From Morganella psychrotolerans (GTDB lineage Bacteria; Pseudomonadota; Gammaproteobacteria; Enterobacterales; Enterobacteriaceae), in NCBI RefSeq assembly GCF_001676155.1, contig NZ_LZEW01000001.1, positions 1,674,001 to 1,738,000 on the forward strand: DNA of 64,000 nucleotides, given 5' to 3'. Below, piece by piece: positions 29,162 to 39,375 of the stretch. Position 1 is the stretch's first letter, and each line of letters opens with the position of its first letter. The translations under genes and the position numbers were made by a program. Under the pieces are notes generated by a model. It was not told the DNA's origin. It saw nothing but the letters and a program-made list of their open reading frames with translations, and did not search any database.

Positions 29162-29848
29162 ATGTCAGTCAACACGACTAATACGCCTCGCGGCGAACAC
29201 GCCAAACAGGCTTTACTGGAAGCCGCTATTGAGATTTTCGGACTAAACGGCCCAAATAGTGCCACTACTCGCCAGATTGCACAACGTGCTGATCAAAATA
29301 TCGCGGCTATTGCTTATTATTTCGGCTCTAAAGATGGCTTATATCTGGCAGTAGCGCAATATATTGCAGACATTATCCGTGATGAATTCAGTCCTGTCAT
29401 TGAAGAAATAGATATATTTCTGTCACAGGACCACAATGAGCCGGATGAAACGCGCTGCCTGCAACTGATTGAACTGAGTTTTCTTGCGTATAACGACCTG
29501 GTACTGAAAAAAAACAACATCAATATCAGCCGGATAATGTCCCGCGAACAGTTGATCCCGACAAAGGCGTATACGATTATTCATGAAAACGCCCTCGCCC
29601 TTATTTTTTCACGTCAGGCCAGATTGGTGGCATTATATACCGGTTTGCCGGACGGGCATATAAATACTCTTATCCATACCCATGCCATTATGGGTGAGAT
29701 TTTATCTTTCCGGCTGGCGCGGGAGACTCTTCTGCGTCAGGCGGGCTGGGATAATATCGGTGAAAAAGAGTATGAGATGATAAATGCGGTACTCAGTGAA
29801 CATATCCGGCTGATATTAAACGGGTTGAAGGATCATTACCTGGCTTGA
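29162..29848 (+). CDS. cecR: TetR-family regulator CecR
   Basis: 228 residues. N-terminal TetR helix-turn-helix (TRQIAQRADQNIAAIAYYFG then SKDGLYLAVAQYI), C-terminal DUF1956 ligand domain. In E. coli CecR (YbiH) represses ybhGFSR and rhlE and affects sensitivity to cefoperazone and chloramphenicol. First gene of cecR-ybhGFSR here, 38 bases before ybhG. It contains a run of eight A (29509-29516) that reads correctly in frame, a useful control for the homopolymer problem elsewhere. TAAGGA precedes the ATG. Confidence 0.92.
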   Translation: MSVNTTNTPRGEHAKQALLEAAIEIFGLNGPNSATTRQIAQRADQNIAAIAYYFGSKDGLYLAVAQYIADIIRDEFSPVIEEIDIFLSQDHNEPDETRCLQLIELSFLAYNDLVLKKNNINISRIMSREQLIPTKAYTIIHENALALIFSRQARLVALYTGLPDGHINTLIHTHAIMGEILSFRLARETLLRQAGWDNIGEKEYEMINAVLSEHIRLILNGLKDHYLA

Positions 29849-29886
29849 CGTATCACACAGACCAATAACGGACGGGAAATAAATTC

Positions 29887-30885
29887 ATGACGCCAATGAA
29901 AAAAACAGGATCATTCATCATTATTCTGATTTTACTTGTCAGTGCCGCAGGCTGGTACTGGTGGCAGGCGCGACCGTCCGGGCCGGTGGTGCTGTACGGC
30001 AATGTGGATATCCGGACAGTCAGCCCCGGTTTTCGCGTGAGCGGCAGACTGCAATCCCTGAATGTGGATGAAGGTGCTGTGGTTAAGGCCGGTGACCTTC
30101 TGGGCGCACTTGATGATGCGCCCTACCGCCACGCGCTGCTCAAAGCTGAAGGTGTGCGTGACAGCGCACAGGCCGCATTATCCATGATGGAAACCGGGTA
30201 TCGCACAGAAGAAATTGCACAGGCAAAAGCCGATGTCGCCCGTAATACCGCTGCCGCACAGTTTGCCCGGCAATTTTATCAGCGCCAGTCCGGGCTGATG
30301 CAAAGCAAAGCGATTTCAGCCAATGACCTGGAAAATGCCCGTAATCAGCGGGATCAGGCTGAGGCCGCGCTGAAAGCCGCACAGGATAAACTGATGCAGC
30401 TGGAAAATGGATTTCGCAAAGAAGAGATAGAACAGGCTCGCGGGCAACTGAAACAGGCACAAGCTGCTGTTGCACAGGCAAAACTGGATCTGGCGGATAC
30501 CCGCCTTACCTCGCCTGCTGACGGCACTATCCTTACCCGCGCCATTGAACCGGGTACAATTTTACCGGCGGGCAGCACTGTTTTTACCCTTTCCCTGACC
30601 AATCCTGTCTGGGTGCGTGCTTATGTCAGTGAAAATGAGCTGGGACAGGCACAGCCCGGACGCGCGGTTCTTCTGGAGACTGACAGCCGCCCCGGTCAGC
30701 CGTATCACGGGCATGTCGGGTTTGTTTCTCCGACGGCTGAATTTACCCCGAAATCGGTTGAAACCCCGGCGCTGCGCACCGATCTCGTCTATCGCCTGCG
30801 CATTGTGGTGACAGATGCCGATCCGCTGCTGCGTCAGGGAATGCCGGTAACTGTCCGTTTTGACAGCGAACAGCCGCAGGGATAA
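29887..30885 (+). CDS. ybhG: Periplasmic adaptor YbhG (HlyD family)
   Basis: 332 residues. Membrane-fusion protein linking the YbhFSR ABC exporter to an outer-membrane channel. One N-terminal helix ([18 protein letters not shown]), lipoyl half-motifs [21 protein letters not shown] and [19 protein letters not shown] on either side of a long coiled coil (repeats rich in QAKADVARN and [11 protein letters not shown]), then the beta-barrel [19 protein letters not shown] 29896 is a possible start nine bases downstream. Three bases separate it from ybhF. Confidence 0.93.
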   Translation: MTPMKKTGSFIIILILLVSAAGWYWWQARPSGPVVLYGNVDIRTVSPGFRVSGRLQSLNVDEGAVVKAGDLLGALDDAPYRHALLKAEGVRDSAQAALSMMETGYRTEEIAQAKADVARNTAAAQFARQFYQRQSGLMQSKAISANDLENARNQRDQAEAALKAAQDKLMQLENGFRKEEIEQARGQLKQAQAAVAQAKLDLADTRLTSPADGTILTRAIEPGTILPAGSTVFTLSLTNPVWVRAYVSENELGQAQPGRAVLLETDSRPGQPYHGHVGFVSPTAEFTPKSVETPALRTDLVYRLRIVVTDADPLLRQGMPVTVRFDSEQPQG

Positions 30886-30888
30886 AGG

Positions 30889-32634
30889 ATGCCGGACATC
30901 ACAATCACCCTGAATGGCGTAGAAAAAAACTTCCCCGGACTGAACAGCCCGGCAGTTGACCGGCTGAGTACCACAATTTCCGGCGGCGGTGTTACCGGTC
31001 TGGCAGGTCCTGACGGTGCCGGAAAAACCACGCTTATCCGTATGCTCGCCGGACTGCTGAAACCGGACAGCGGCGAGATCCGCGTTGCCGGGTTAGACCC
31101 GATCACTGACAGTGTCGCGCTGCGCGCCCGGCTCGGTTATATGCCGCAGAAATTCGGGCTGTATGAAGACCTGACGGTGATGGAAAATCTCCGCTTATAT
31201 GCTGAGCTGCGCGGATTGCCACAATCTGAACAGCAGAATACGTTTGATCGTCTGCTCACCTTTACCGATCTCACGCATTTTACCGGACGCATGGCCGGGA
31301 AGCTTTCCGGCGGCATGAAACAGAAGCTGGGGCTCGCCTGCACCCTTCTCGGGCAGCCGCAGGTATTGCTGCTCGATGAGCCGGGTGTCGGAGTTGATCC
31401 TATCGCCCGCCGCGAACTGTGGCGCATGGTTCACACGCTGGCAGATGACGGCATGCTAATCCTCTGGAGCACCTCTTATCTGGATGAAGCAGAGCAGTGC
31501 CGCGATGTGCTGCTGCTGAATCAGGGAAAACTGCTCTATGAGGGCAAACCGGAAAAACTGACTGACACCATGAGCGGACGCTCATTTTTGCTGGCAGCAC
31601 AGCCCGCAGAACGGCGGCGTTTGTTGCAGGATGCATTAGTTCAGCCGGATGTCACCGACGGGGTTATTCAGGGGCGTTATGTCCGCCTGATCGTCAAACC
31701 TCAGACCGATACCCGCGCCCTGCTCAACACACTGAATTGCCCGGATGCCGAATTACAGACAGCAAAACCCCGTTTTGAGGATGCCTTTATCGATCTGCTC
31801 GGCGGCGGCCCCTCTCATCGCTCTGCGCTGGCACAAATTATGCCGCAAATTCCTGCCGCACCGGACGAAACCGTTATTGAGGCCATCAGTCTGACCAAGA
31901 AATTCGGGGATTTTGCCGCCACAGATCATGTGGATTTTCAGGTAAAACGCGGGGAAATTTTTGGTCTGCTCGGTCCGAATGGTGCAGGGAAATCCACCAC
32001 CTTTAAAATGATGTGCGGGCTGATGATCCCGACGACCGGACGTGCACTTGTACTGGGGCTGGATCTGAAAACCAGTTCTGCCAAAGCCCGCAGCCGTCTG
32101 GGGTATATGGCACAGAAATTCTCGCTGTACGGTAACCTTACCGTCGCACAGAACCTGACATTTTTCTCCGGTGTATACGGGCTGCGCGGCAAAGCGCAGA
32201 AACAAAAAATGGCGGATATGGTCAGTACCTTCAATTTTGACCCGATCCTGCGCCAGACCACAGAAGATCTGCCGCTTGGCTTTAAACAGCGGCTGGCACT
32301 CGCCTGCGCACTGATGCATGAACCGGATATTCTGTTTCTGGATGAACCGACCTCCGGGGTTGATCCGCTCACCCGCCGTGAATTTTGGCTGCATATCAAC
32401 GGTATGGTGGACAAAGGCGTAACCGTAATGGTAACGACCCACTTTATGGATGAAGCGGAATATTGTGACCGTATCGGGCTGGTCTATCACGGCAAAATTA
32501 TAGCTGCCGGGACGCCGGACCAGCTGAAAGCAAGTGTGGCAAATGACGCGCATCCAGATCCGTCCATGGAAGACGCGTTTATCGGGCTGGTCGAACAATA
32601 TGATAAAGAGCACACACCGGAGGACGTATCATGA
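30889..32634 (+). CDS. ybhF: ABC exporter ATPase YbhF (double)
   Basis: 581 residues holding two ATP-binding cassettes. First: Walker [10 protein letters not shown], signature [13 protein letters not shown], Walker [13 protein letters not shown]. Second (from about residue 330): GPNGAGKST, an altered signature [13 protein letters not shown], and [12 protein letters not shown]. It powers the YbhS/YbhR permease in the inner membrane. E. coli YbhFSR is reported as a drug efflux and Na/Li-proton antiport system. The TGA overlaps the ybhS ATG by four bases. Confidence 0.95.
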   Translation: MPDITITLNGVEKNFPGLNSPAVDRLSTTISGGGVTGLAGPDGAGKTTLIRMLAGLLKPDSGEIRVAGLDPITDSVALRARLGYMPQKFGLYEDLTVMENLRLYAELRGLPQSEQQNTFDRLLTFTDLTHFTGRMAGKLSGGMKQKLGLACTLLGQPQVLLLDEPGVGVDPIARRELWRMVHTLADDGMLILWSTSYLDEAEQCRDVLLLNQGKLLYEGKPEKLTDTMSGRSFLLAAQPAERRRLLQDALVQPDVTDGVIQGRYVRLIVKPQTDTRALLNTLNCPDAELQTAKPRFEDAFIDLLGGGPSHRSALAQIMPQIPAAPDETVIEAISLTKKFGDFAATDHVDFQVKRGEIFGLLGPNGAGKSTTFKMMCGLMIPTTGRALVLGLDLKTSSAKARSRLGYMAQKFSLYGNLTVAQNLTFFSGVYGLRGKAQKQKMADMVSTFNFDPILRQTTEDLPLGFKQRLALACALMHEPDILFLDEPTSGVDPLTRREFWLHINGMVDKGVTVMVTTHFMDEAEYCDRIGLVYHGKIIAAGTPDQLKASVANDAHPDPSMEDAFIGLVEQYDKEHTPEDVS

Positions 32635-33779
32635 ATACACAATCTGCCACACCTTCCGGTTTTTCATGGCGCCGCCTGCGGGCGTTATGCATTAAAGAGA
32701 GCAAACAGATTATCCGTGACCCGTCCAGCGCCCTGATAGCGATTGTTATTCCGCTGATTTTACTGTTTATTTTTGGCTATGGTATTAATCTGGACTCCTC
32801 AAAACTGCGCATCGGTATCCTGGTTAATCAACAAAGTGAACCGGCGCAGGAGCTTATCCACGCCTTTACCGGCTCACCCTTTATTGATGCCACCCTCAGT
32901 GATAACCGCCATGAATTGATTGATAAACTTCAGGCCGGGCATATCCGAGGCATTGTGGTGATCCCGGTAGATTTTGATAAGCGTCTTGCCCGTCAGGATG
33001 ATATCGCGCCGATTCAGATAATCACGGACGGCAGCGAGCCGAATACCGCTAACTTTATGCAGGGCTACGCCACCGGTGTCTGGCAGGTCTGGAAACAGCA
33101 ACGCGCGCAGGATGCGGGGATCAGCAGCCCGCCCCTGATAGATATCCGCCTGCGCTACTGGTTTAACCCCGCCGCCATCAGTCAGCATTTTATTATCCCG
33201 GGCGCTATCAGCATTATTATTACCGTGGTCGGCGCAATTCTGACCTCTCTGGTGATCGCCCGTGAGTGGGAGCGCGGCACCATGGAAGCGCTGCTCTCCA
33301 CACAAGTAACGAAAACAGAGCTGTTGCTGTCCAAATTGCTGCCGTATCAGGTGCTCGGCAGCTTTGTGATGGTGCTTTGCATGCTGGTGACCGTTTATCT
33401 GCTCGGCGTGCCCTACCATGGCTCGTTGTGGCTGCTGGCACTGGTGACCTCGCTTTATCTCGCCACCGCACTCGGCATGGGGCTTCTCATCTCCACCATT
33501 ACCCGCAATCAGTTCAATGCAGCGATGATCTCCCTGAATGCCGCATTTTTACCCGCGATAATGTTGTCCGGCTTTGTGTTTGAAATCGACAGTATGCCGC
33601 TTGCCGTGCAAGCCGTGACCCGGGTAATACCGGCGCGCTATTTTGTCGAAAGCCTGCAAACTCTCTTTCTGGCGGGCAATATCATGCCGGTGATTATCGC
33701 CAATCTGATCATGCTGATTTTGTCCGCCATTGTGTTTATCGGGCTGACAGCACTGAAAACCCGCCGCCGGCTGGATTAA
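32631..33779 (+). CDS. ybhS: ABC exporter permease YbhS
   Basis: 382 residues of the ABC-2 permease type: a helix near residue 30-50 ([18 protein letters not shown]), a large periplasmic domain, then five helices. [21 protein letters not shown] is the cytoplasmic coupling element of the family. Works as a heterodimer with YbhR beside YbhF. It overlaps ybhF and ends 10 bases before ybhR. Confidence 0.94.
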   Translation: MNTQSATPSGFSWRRLRALCIKESKQIIRDPSSALIAIVIPLILLFIFGYGINLDSSKLRIGILVNQQSEPAQELIHAFTGSPFIDATLSDNRHELIDKLQAGHIRGIVVIPVDFDKRLARQDDIAPIQIITDGSEPNTANFMQGYATGVWQVWKQQRAQDAGISSPPLIDIRLRYWFNPAAISQHFIIPGAISIIITVVGAILTSLVIAREWERGTMEALLSTQVTKTELLLSKLLPYQVLGSFVMVLCMLVTVYLLGVPYHGSLWLLALVTSLYLATALGMGLLISTITRNQFNAAMISLNAAFLPAIMLSGFVFEIDSMPLAVQAVTRVIPARYFVESLQTLFLAGNIMPVIIANLIMLILSAIVFIGLTALKTRRRLD

Positions 33780-33789
33780 GGAGAAAACA

Positions 33790-34887
33790 ATGTTTCACCG
33801 GATTTTCACCTTAATTATTAAAGAATTACAGCTTCTTTTGCGCGAACGGCAAACCAGGACAATCCTGATCGTCCCGGTGATTTTTCAGATGATTTTGTTT
33901 CCGCTCGCCGCAACACTGGAAGTCACCAACGCGACAATCGCTATTTATGATGAAGACAAAGGCGCGGCATCCGTTGAACTGACCCAGCAATTTGCCAAAG
34001 CGAGTGCGTTTTCACAGGTTCTGCTGTTACAGAACAGGCAGGAAGTCCGTGAGGCAATCGATAACCGGCAGGCGCTGCTTTTAGTGCATTTCCCGCAGAA
34101 TTTCAGCGCACACCTGGCAGCAAAAACGCCTGCACAATTGCAGATCCTGCTGGACGGACGCAACTCAAACAGTGCGCAGATTGCCGCCAACTATGTGCAG
34201 CAGATAGTGGCAAATTATCAGCAGGAACGCATGCCGCAAGCCGTCACCAGTGAGCTGGTGGTGCGCAACTGGTACAACCCGAATCTGGATTACAAATGGT
34301 TTATCGTGCCCTCGCTGGTGGCGCTGATTACCACTATCGGCGTGATGATTGTAACCTCTCTGTCTGTCGCCCGTGAGCGGGAACAGGGCACGCTGGATCA
34401 GTTACTGGTTTCCCCGCTTACCACGGGTGAGATTTTTGTCGGCAAGGCAGTTCCGGCATTGATTGTGGCAACGGCACAGGCAAGTATTGTGCTGGTGATC
34501 GGCATTTTTGCCTATCAAATCCCCTTCTCCGGCTCGCTGCTCCTGTTCTACTTCACCATGAGTCTGTACGGCTTATCACTGGTCGGCTTCGGGCTGCTTA
34601 TCTCCGCCCTTTCTGCTACGCAACAGCAGGCGTTTATCGGCGTATTTGTCTTTATGATGCCCGCTGTACTGCTTTCCGGCTATATTGCGCCGGTAGAAAA
34701 CATGCCGCTGTGGCTGCAACATATCACCTGGATAAATCCCATCCGTCATTTCAATGAAATCACCAAACAGATTTACCTGAAAGATGCCGGTTTCAGTGTG
34801 ATCTGGCAAAGCCTGTGGCCGCTGCTGGTGATCGCCGTTATTACCGGTACTGCTGCATATACCTTGTTCCGGCGCAAGGTTGCGTAA
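33790..34887 (+). CDS. ybhR: ABC exporter permease YbhR
   Basis: 365 residues, same architecture as YbhS: N-terminal helix ([19 protein letters not shown]), periplasmic domain, coupling element [20 protein letters not shown] and a C-terminal helix ending [11 protein letters not shown]. Last gene of cecR-ybhGFSR. A slightly different copy of its final 70 bases occurs 1.1 kb downstream (35989-36060), evidence of recombination behind this gene. Confidence 0.94.
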   Translation: MFHRIFTLIIKELQLLLRERQTRTILIVPVIFQMILFPLAATLEVTNATIAIYDEDKGAASVELTQQFAKASAFSQVLLLQNRQEVREAIDNRQALLLVHFPQNFSAHLAAKTPAQLQILLDGRNSNSAQIAANYVQQIVANYQQERMPQAVTSELVVRNWYNPNLDYKWFIVPSLVALITTIGVMIVTSLSVAREREQGTLDQLLVSPLTTGEIFVGKAVPALIVATAQASIVLVIGIFAYQIPFSGSLLLFYFTMSLYGLSLVGFGLLISALSATQQQAFIGVFVFMMPAVLLSGYIAPVENMPLWLQHITWINPIRHFNEITKQIYLKDAGFSVIWQSLWPLLVIAVITGTAAYTLFRRKVA

Positions 34888-34924
34888 AAATCACGGACAG
34901 GAAATAAACAGGAGCACGATAACA

Positions 34925-35794
34925 GTGATTATTGATACACATCTTGCCGGAAAACTCATCGCGGAACAGTGTCCGCAGTGGGCTGACCTGCCGGTATCGC
35001 CGGTGGCAACCAGCGGCTGGGATAACCGGACATTTCACCTGGGTGACGAAATGCTGATCCGCCTGCCGTCATCTGCGGATTATGCAGGTCAGGTAAGCAA
35101 AGAGCAGCAATGGCTTGCGCATCTGGCAGCTGAATTGTCAGTCCGGATCCCTGCTCCGCTCGCAGCCGGAAAACCATCAGAAATCTATCCTCTTCCGTGG
35201 TCAGTTTACGGCTGGATACCGGGTGAAACGGCGGCAGCACACCCGCCGGCAGACAAAATACAATTTGCCCGTGATCTGGCTCATTTTCTTAATGAGTTTC
35301 ATAACATTGATGCCGGCGGCGGTCCGTCCGCCGGACTTCACAATTTTTACCGGGGCGGAGATTTAGCCGTTTATGACAGTGAAACCCGCCATGCGCTGAC
35401 ACAACTGAGCACTCAGACACACTGCGCGCTGCTTGAGAAAATATGGGAAAAGGGACTTGATTCTCATTGGACAGCCCCGCCGGTCTGGGTTCACGGCGAT
35501 ATCAGCGCGGGTAATCTGCTCACGGCGGACAACCGCCTGCAGGCGGTGATTGATTTCGGGCAACTCGGCACCGGCGATCCTGCCTGCGACTTTGTGATGG
35601 CGTGGACATTCTTTGACGCACAGAGCCGCAGAGTATTTTTTGACGCACTGCAAACCGATGACGCCACCCGGGAAAGAGCCATGGCATGGGCGCTGTGGAA
35701 AGCGCTGATCGTCAGTATCAATCCGCACAATACCAATGTGACGGAGGCTCAGCAGGCAGAACGGACACTGGAACACATTATCGCGGATTCCTGA
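34925..35794 (+). CDS. Phosphotransferase of the aminoglycoside phosphotransferase (APH) family
   Basis: 289 residues from GTG 34925, with GGAG ten bases upstream; an upstream ATG at 34880 overlaps ybhR and has no such site. Kinase-like fold: the N-lobe contains SGWDNRTFHLGDEMLIRLP, the C-lobe has the catalytic WVHGDISAGNLL (Brenner motif) and the metal-binding VIDFGQLGTGDPACDF. APH-family members in enteric chromosomes often act on unknown small molecules, so resistance should not be assumed. It occupies the slot between ybhR and a ybhL remnant, which suggests it came in as accessory cargo. Confidence 0.8.
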   Translation: MIIDTHLAGKLIAEQCPQWADLPVSPVATSGWDNRTFHLGDEMLIRLPSSADYAGQVSKEQQWLAHLAAELSVRIPAPLAAGKPSEIYPLPWSVYGWIPGETAAAHPPADKIQFARDLAHFLNEFHNIDAGGGPSAGLHNFYRGGDLAVYDSETRHALTQLSTQTHCALLEKIWEKGLDSHWTAPPVWVHGDISAGNLLTADNRLQAVIDFGQLGTGDPACDFVMAWTFFDAQSRRVFFDALQTDDATRERAMAWALWKALIVSINPHNTNVTEAQQAERTLEHIIADS

Positions 35795-35814
35795 TAACAT
35801 CATTTTTAAACACA

Positions 35815-35986
35815 AAAAAACCGGTTCATCAGAACCGGTTTTTTGTCATAACGCTATTTTCTGTATCCTGATTAGCGACGGTCGCCCATCAGGCGCAGCA
35901 GCATCAGGAACAGGTTGATGAAGTCCAGATACAGTGACAGCGCACCCACGATCGCATAGCGACGCATGGTGTCTTTGTCATTACTG
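35815..35986 (-). pseudogene. Truncated copy of the 3' end of ybhL with its terminator
   Basis: A hairpin (AACCGGTTC/GAACCGGTT with T-run) at 35815-35844 and the last 115 bases of ybhL (35872-35986) are repeated almost exactly from the intact locus at 38407-38580, differing at two positions in the coding part. The copy stops abruptly at TTACTG, after which ybhR sequence begins. Not expressed as a gene; it marks a recombination junction. Confidence 0.88.
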
Positions 35987-36060
35987 CCTGGCCGCTGCTG
36001 GTGATCGCCGTTATTACCGGTACTGCTGCATATACCTTGTTCCGCCGCAAGATTGCGTGA
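35987..36060 (+). pseudogene. Truncated copy of the 3' end of ybhR
   Basis: From TGGCCGCTGCTGGTGATCG to TGA 36058-36060 this repeats the end of ybhR (34816-34887), with differences only in the last codons (CCGCCGCAAGATTGCGTGA against CCGGCGCAAGGTTGCGTAA). It fuses directly to the ybhL remnant at a short CTG/CCTG overlap. The stop codon differs, so it descends from another allele rather than from a fresh duplication. Confidence 0.85.
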
Positions 36061-36368
36061 GTAACAATTAAAATTAATTACATTAAAATTAAATCTAAAT
36101 AAAATACATCATATCTTATATCATTTAATTAATTTATTTTGACAAGAAATAGAATCACATTTAACATCCTAAAAAACATCAGATAAATAATAAAATACCA
36201 TTATTAATTAATAGTATTTCTTTCATCAAAAAAAAACATTTAAAACTGATATGTTGAAAATACAAAAAACGTCATTGAATACATAATTCGATAATATAGA
36301 AAATACATTAGTTTATAACTTCAGTGAAAAAAAATTAACAGTATAATTATTTTCATTAAGGATAACAG
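36061..36368. other. Very AT-rich leader of the inserted cassette
   Basis: About 300 bases, almost free of G and C, starting exactly after the ybhR-copy stop. No reading frame, repeat or RNA was recognised. Its end carries the AAGGA ribosome site of the next gene. Composition suggests foreign, H-NS-silenced type DNA. Confidence 0.55.
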
Positions 36369-37570
36369 ATGACGAAAGAAACAAAGCACTATCAAACGTA
36401 TAAAGTAGAAGATATGAATATACATAGAGATGTTACATCTTCATTTGACTACAATAAAAAAAGGGCCTCCTGAAATAACGATATTTGTAGCCCCGAAAAA
36501 TAGCATAATATATGACACACATGGAACAGAAGTTGGCGAATCAACTTTTGGGCATGCCTTCATCGGTATAAAGGGAATTAACCCTGTCACGAAGAACTAT
36601 GAAATAATAACGGTTGGGTTAAGTACAGGGGAAAGCCTTAAAACATCCACTGACAACCTATCATTTAAAGACCATATTTATTATAAAGACGCCTCAACTA
36701 TTTCTATAATGTCTCAAAACATGAAATTCTATAATGATTTTAATAATCTATTTACAGTATTACATAATTATAAGACAGGTAATACTGAGCCACCACCTTA
36801 CAATTTATTATCTAATAATTGCGGGCAATTTGTCGAAGATATGTTATCAGAAGCAGATATAGATAATATTAACATTCCTTACTTCCCTGACAACCTGTAT
36901 GAGAACTTAGAAAACGTTGCTGATAACTATTGTACGCCATTGATTATTGATTTAAATGGAGATGGTGTAAAAACAATAACAGATAACATGGGCGTTACTT
37001 TTGATTTCAATAATGATGGAGAATTAATACGAACAGGATGGGTTCATCCGGAAGATGGATTATTAGTTATGGACAGAGATAAAAATGGTATTATCAGTAA
37101 TGGTAACGAATTATTCGGAGAACATAGTCCTGTTTTACCTTTTAACATTAATGATAAAAATGGTTTTTCATCTTTATCCTCTCTGGACAGTAACTGTGAC
37201 GGATTAATAAATCAGGATGATATTTCCTGGTCAGAACTTCTGGTTTGGACCGATAAAAGCATGGATGGCATAAGCCAATCAGATGAACTATTTTCACTTG
37301 AAACTATAGGAATATCATCAATTGGAATTGATGTTCAACGTTCTTTTTTTCTACGATGAAAATGGTAATTTTCATAAATTGACAGCTAATGTTGACTGGG
37401 TTAACGGAAATAAAACAGATATTACTGATGTCTTATTTCATGAATATAATGAAAGCGATACTTTATTAAACAATAGTGCATCAAATATAAATGAAGCCAC
37501 ATCTGAATATAATCACAATCCGGAGCATCCTTCTTATGAAGACATATATCAGTCTGTATATTATATCTAA
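36369..37570 (+). CDS. Putative toxin: H...NC peptidase/LRAT-like domain plus EF-hand-like repeats
   Basis: Start ATG 36369 with AAGGA seven bases upstream. Read as given the frame breaks at A7 (36456-36462) and T7 (37344-37350); removing one base from each yields a continuous protein of about 399 residues. Alternatively translation starts at ATG 36430, which needs only the second correction. N-terminal half: FGHAFIGI (H62) and LLSNNCGQFVEDML (C151), the His and Asn-Cys pattern of NlpC/P60- or LRAT-like enzymes. From residue 190: calcium-loop repeats DLNGDGV, DFNNDGE, DRDKNGI, DSNCDGL, DKSMDGI as in RTX-type toxins. No signal peptide. Paired with a Sel1-like gene 16 bases on. Toxin function is inferred. 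Confidence 0.6.
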
Positions 37571-37586
37571 CATCAATGGATAATAA

Positions 37587-38331
37587 ATGAAAAAAAATAT
37601 TACTATATGCATTACTATCCTTTAATATAAATAGTTACGCCGTTTCTGGTTATCCATTTAATTATGAGATGTTACTTTATAGTTATAACTCCATAGAATT
37701 AAAATATGACTCTGACTTACCTGAACATGCACCATATCCGAAAACAAGAGCTGAACTTATATCACTTATAAAAAAAAGCAGATAACAATGATTTAATTAG
37801 TAACTATACTCTGTTTTCTTTTTTTTATAACCCATGTTATTTGTCAAAAAGGCCTAACGATAAAACAAATGTCACTGAAGCCTGTGGGCCGGCAAATTAT
37901 TATTTGCACAAAACATTATCAATAGACTCTGAACATGTATTAGCATTATACCACCGAGGATATATTCTGGAAAATGGATATGGTATAGAAAGAGACAAAC
38001 AAAAATCACTTCATTATTATGATAAAGCCTATCACATTGGAAAAAATAAAATACTGATTGCCTGTGATAAATTATTTTCGAAGTACCTGAATGGCGATGA
38101 TGGTGTTGACCAAAATATCGCCAAAGCAAAAGAGTACGCAGTAATCGCAGCAAAAAAATGGTAGTGATAAATATAAAAAAATATATTGATAACTGGGACT
38201 ATATTATATTTACAATTAACACACAAAAAGAAATTAGCCTCTGTATAAAACAGGGTGACAATATCTCTTCCTGCATTAAAAATGGGAATAATACTATCAA
38301 AAACTTCAAAAACAATTATAACGAACGGTGA
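37587..38331 (+). CDS. Putative periplasmic Sel1-like partner (immunity candidate), frameshifted as given
   Basis: As given the frame breaks at four runs: A8 37590-37597, A8 37770-37777, A7 38152-38158 and A7 38175-38181. Removing one A from each gives one continuous 246-residue protein ending at TGA 38329-38331. It starts MKKILLYALLSFNINSYA, a Sec signal, and contains Sel1/TPR-like helices (VLALYHRGYILENGYGIERD, NIAKAKEYAVIAAK) and several cysteines. Sel1-like periplasmic proteins serve as immunity proteins for some type VI effectors. Its place right after the toxin-like gene fits that role, but no family member is named. The as-given piece 37841-38164 is only its middle. Confidence 0.55.
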
Positions 38332-38406
38332 TTAAATGAACGAACCAGATCTTATTAATAAGATGGTTTCTTATCAGTAATGCCGCGCAGCCAAATCTGT
38401 AAACAT

Positions 38407-38437
38407 AAAAAAACCGGTTCATCAGAACCGGTTTTTT
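38407..38437 (-). terminator. Terminator of ybhL
   Basis: AAACCGGTTC, loop ATCA, GAACCGGTTT with A- and T-runs on both sides, so it can stop transcription from both directions. A second copy lies at 35815-35844. Confidence 0.85.
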
Positions 38438-38464
38438 GTCATAACGCTATTTTCTGTATCCTGA

Positions 38465-39175
38465 TTAGCGACGGTCGCCCATCAGGCGCAGCAGCATCAG
38501 GAACAGGTTGATGAAATCCAGATACAGTGACAGCGCACCCACGATCGCATAGCGACGCATGGTATCTTTGTCATTACTGTCAATCTGCTCACCCAGGTTA
38601 CGCAGTTTCTGTGTGTCATACGCGGTCAGACCGGCAAACACAATCACACCGATATAGGTGATGATCAGGGTCATGCCTTCGCTTTTCAGCCAGATATTCA
38701 CCAGTGACGCGATGATGATACCAATCAGTCCCATGAACAGGAAGTTACCCATTCCGGACAGGCTGCGCTTGGTGGTGTAGCCGTAAATACTCAGCGCCCC
38801 GAACATCCCCGCCGTGATAAAGAAGGTGCTGACGATAGAGGCATCAGTATAAACGATAAAAATACTGGAGAGTGTCAGCCCCGTCAGTGCCGAATAGAGC
38901 ATAAACAGCCCGGTCGCCGCGGAAGCGCTCAGGCGCTCAACCATGCCGGAGATAACCCAGACCAGTGCCAGCTGTGCGATGATCAGCCCGAAAAAGGTGA
39001 TTTTGCTGGAGAAAACAAAACTCATGATGGCTTCAGAGCCGGATGAATACCAGGCAACAAATGCCGTCAGTACCAGACCCACAGCCATCCAGCCATAAAC
39101 CTGGGCCATGTAAGCCTGAATACCGGCGCCCGCTTGTGAAACTATCGAGCCGTTAGAACGAGGAAATCGGTCCAT
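38465..39175 (-). CDS. ybhL: BAX inhibitor-1 family protein YbhL
   Basis: 236 residues from ATG 39175 (MDRFPRSNGSIVSQAGAGIQ), with AAAGGG ten bases upstream; the frame extends further but E. coli YbhL starts here. Seven hydrophobic helices and the family's C-terminal LSLYLDFINLFLMLLRLMGDRR. Members of this UPF0005/LFG family are proton- or calcium-linked membrane proteins; the bacterial role is not defined. Its last 115 bases are duplicated at 35872-35986. Confidence 0.93.
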   Translation of the reverse strand: MDRFPRSNGSIVSQAGAGIQAYMAQVYGWMAVGLVLTAFVAWYSSGSEAIMSFVFSSKITFFGLIIAQLALVWVISGMVERLSASAATGLFMLYSALTGLTLSSIFIVYTDASIVSTFFITAGMFGALSIYGYTTKRSLSGMGNFLFMGLIGIIIASLVNIWLKSEGMTLIITYIGVIVFAGLTAYDTQKLRNLGEQIDSNDKDTMRRYAIVGALSLYLDFINLFLMLLRLMGDRR

Positions 39176-39375
39176 GATGGATAACCCTTTCATCTGTATC
39201 AAATTGTTTATCGGATGATAAACGACCAAGACTATAGATTATCACATAAAGAGGGCGTTGCCAGCAGGCAAACTGTCAGGAAACCGATCCATTTTCTTTA
39301 CATATTGCCGGAATTTTTAACGCTATGCTCAGCATCCGGTAAAAATACGGTGAAACGGCGGCTATCTGTATTAAT

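Noticed and set aside
34925-35794. Calling the phosphotransferase an aminoglycoside resistance gene
   Set aside because: Only family-level motifs are visible; substrate cannot be inferred.
37841-38164. Stand-alone 107-residue TPR gene
   Set aside because: It is the middle of a longer gene starting at 37587 and ending at 38331 once four homopolymer runs are corrected.
38336-38380. 14-codon frame MNEPDLINKMVSYQ after the Sel1-like gene
   Set aside because: Too short to judge and without supporting features; perhaps a remnant at the cassette edge.
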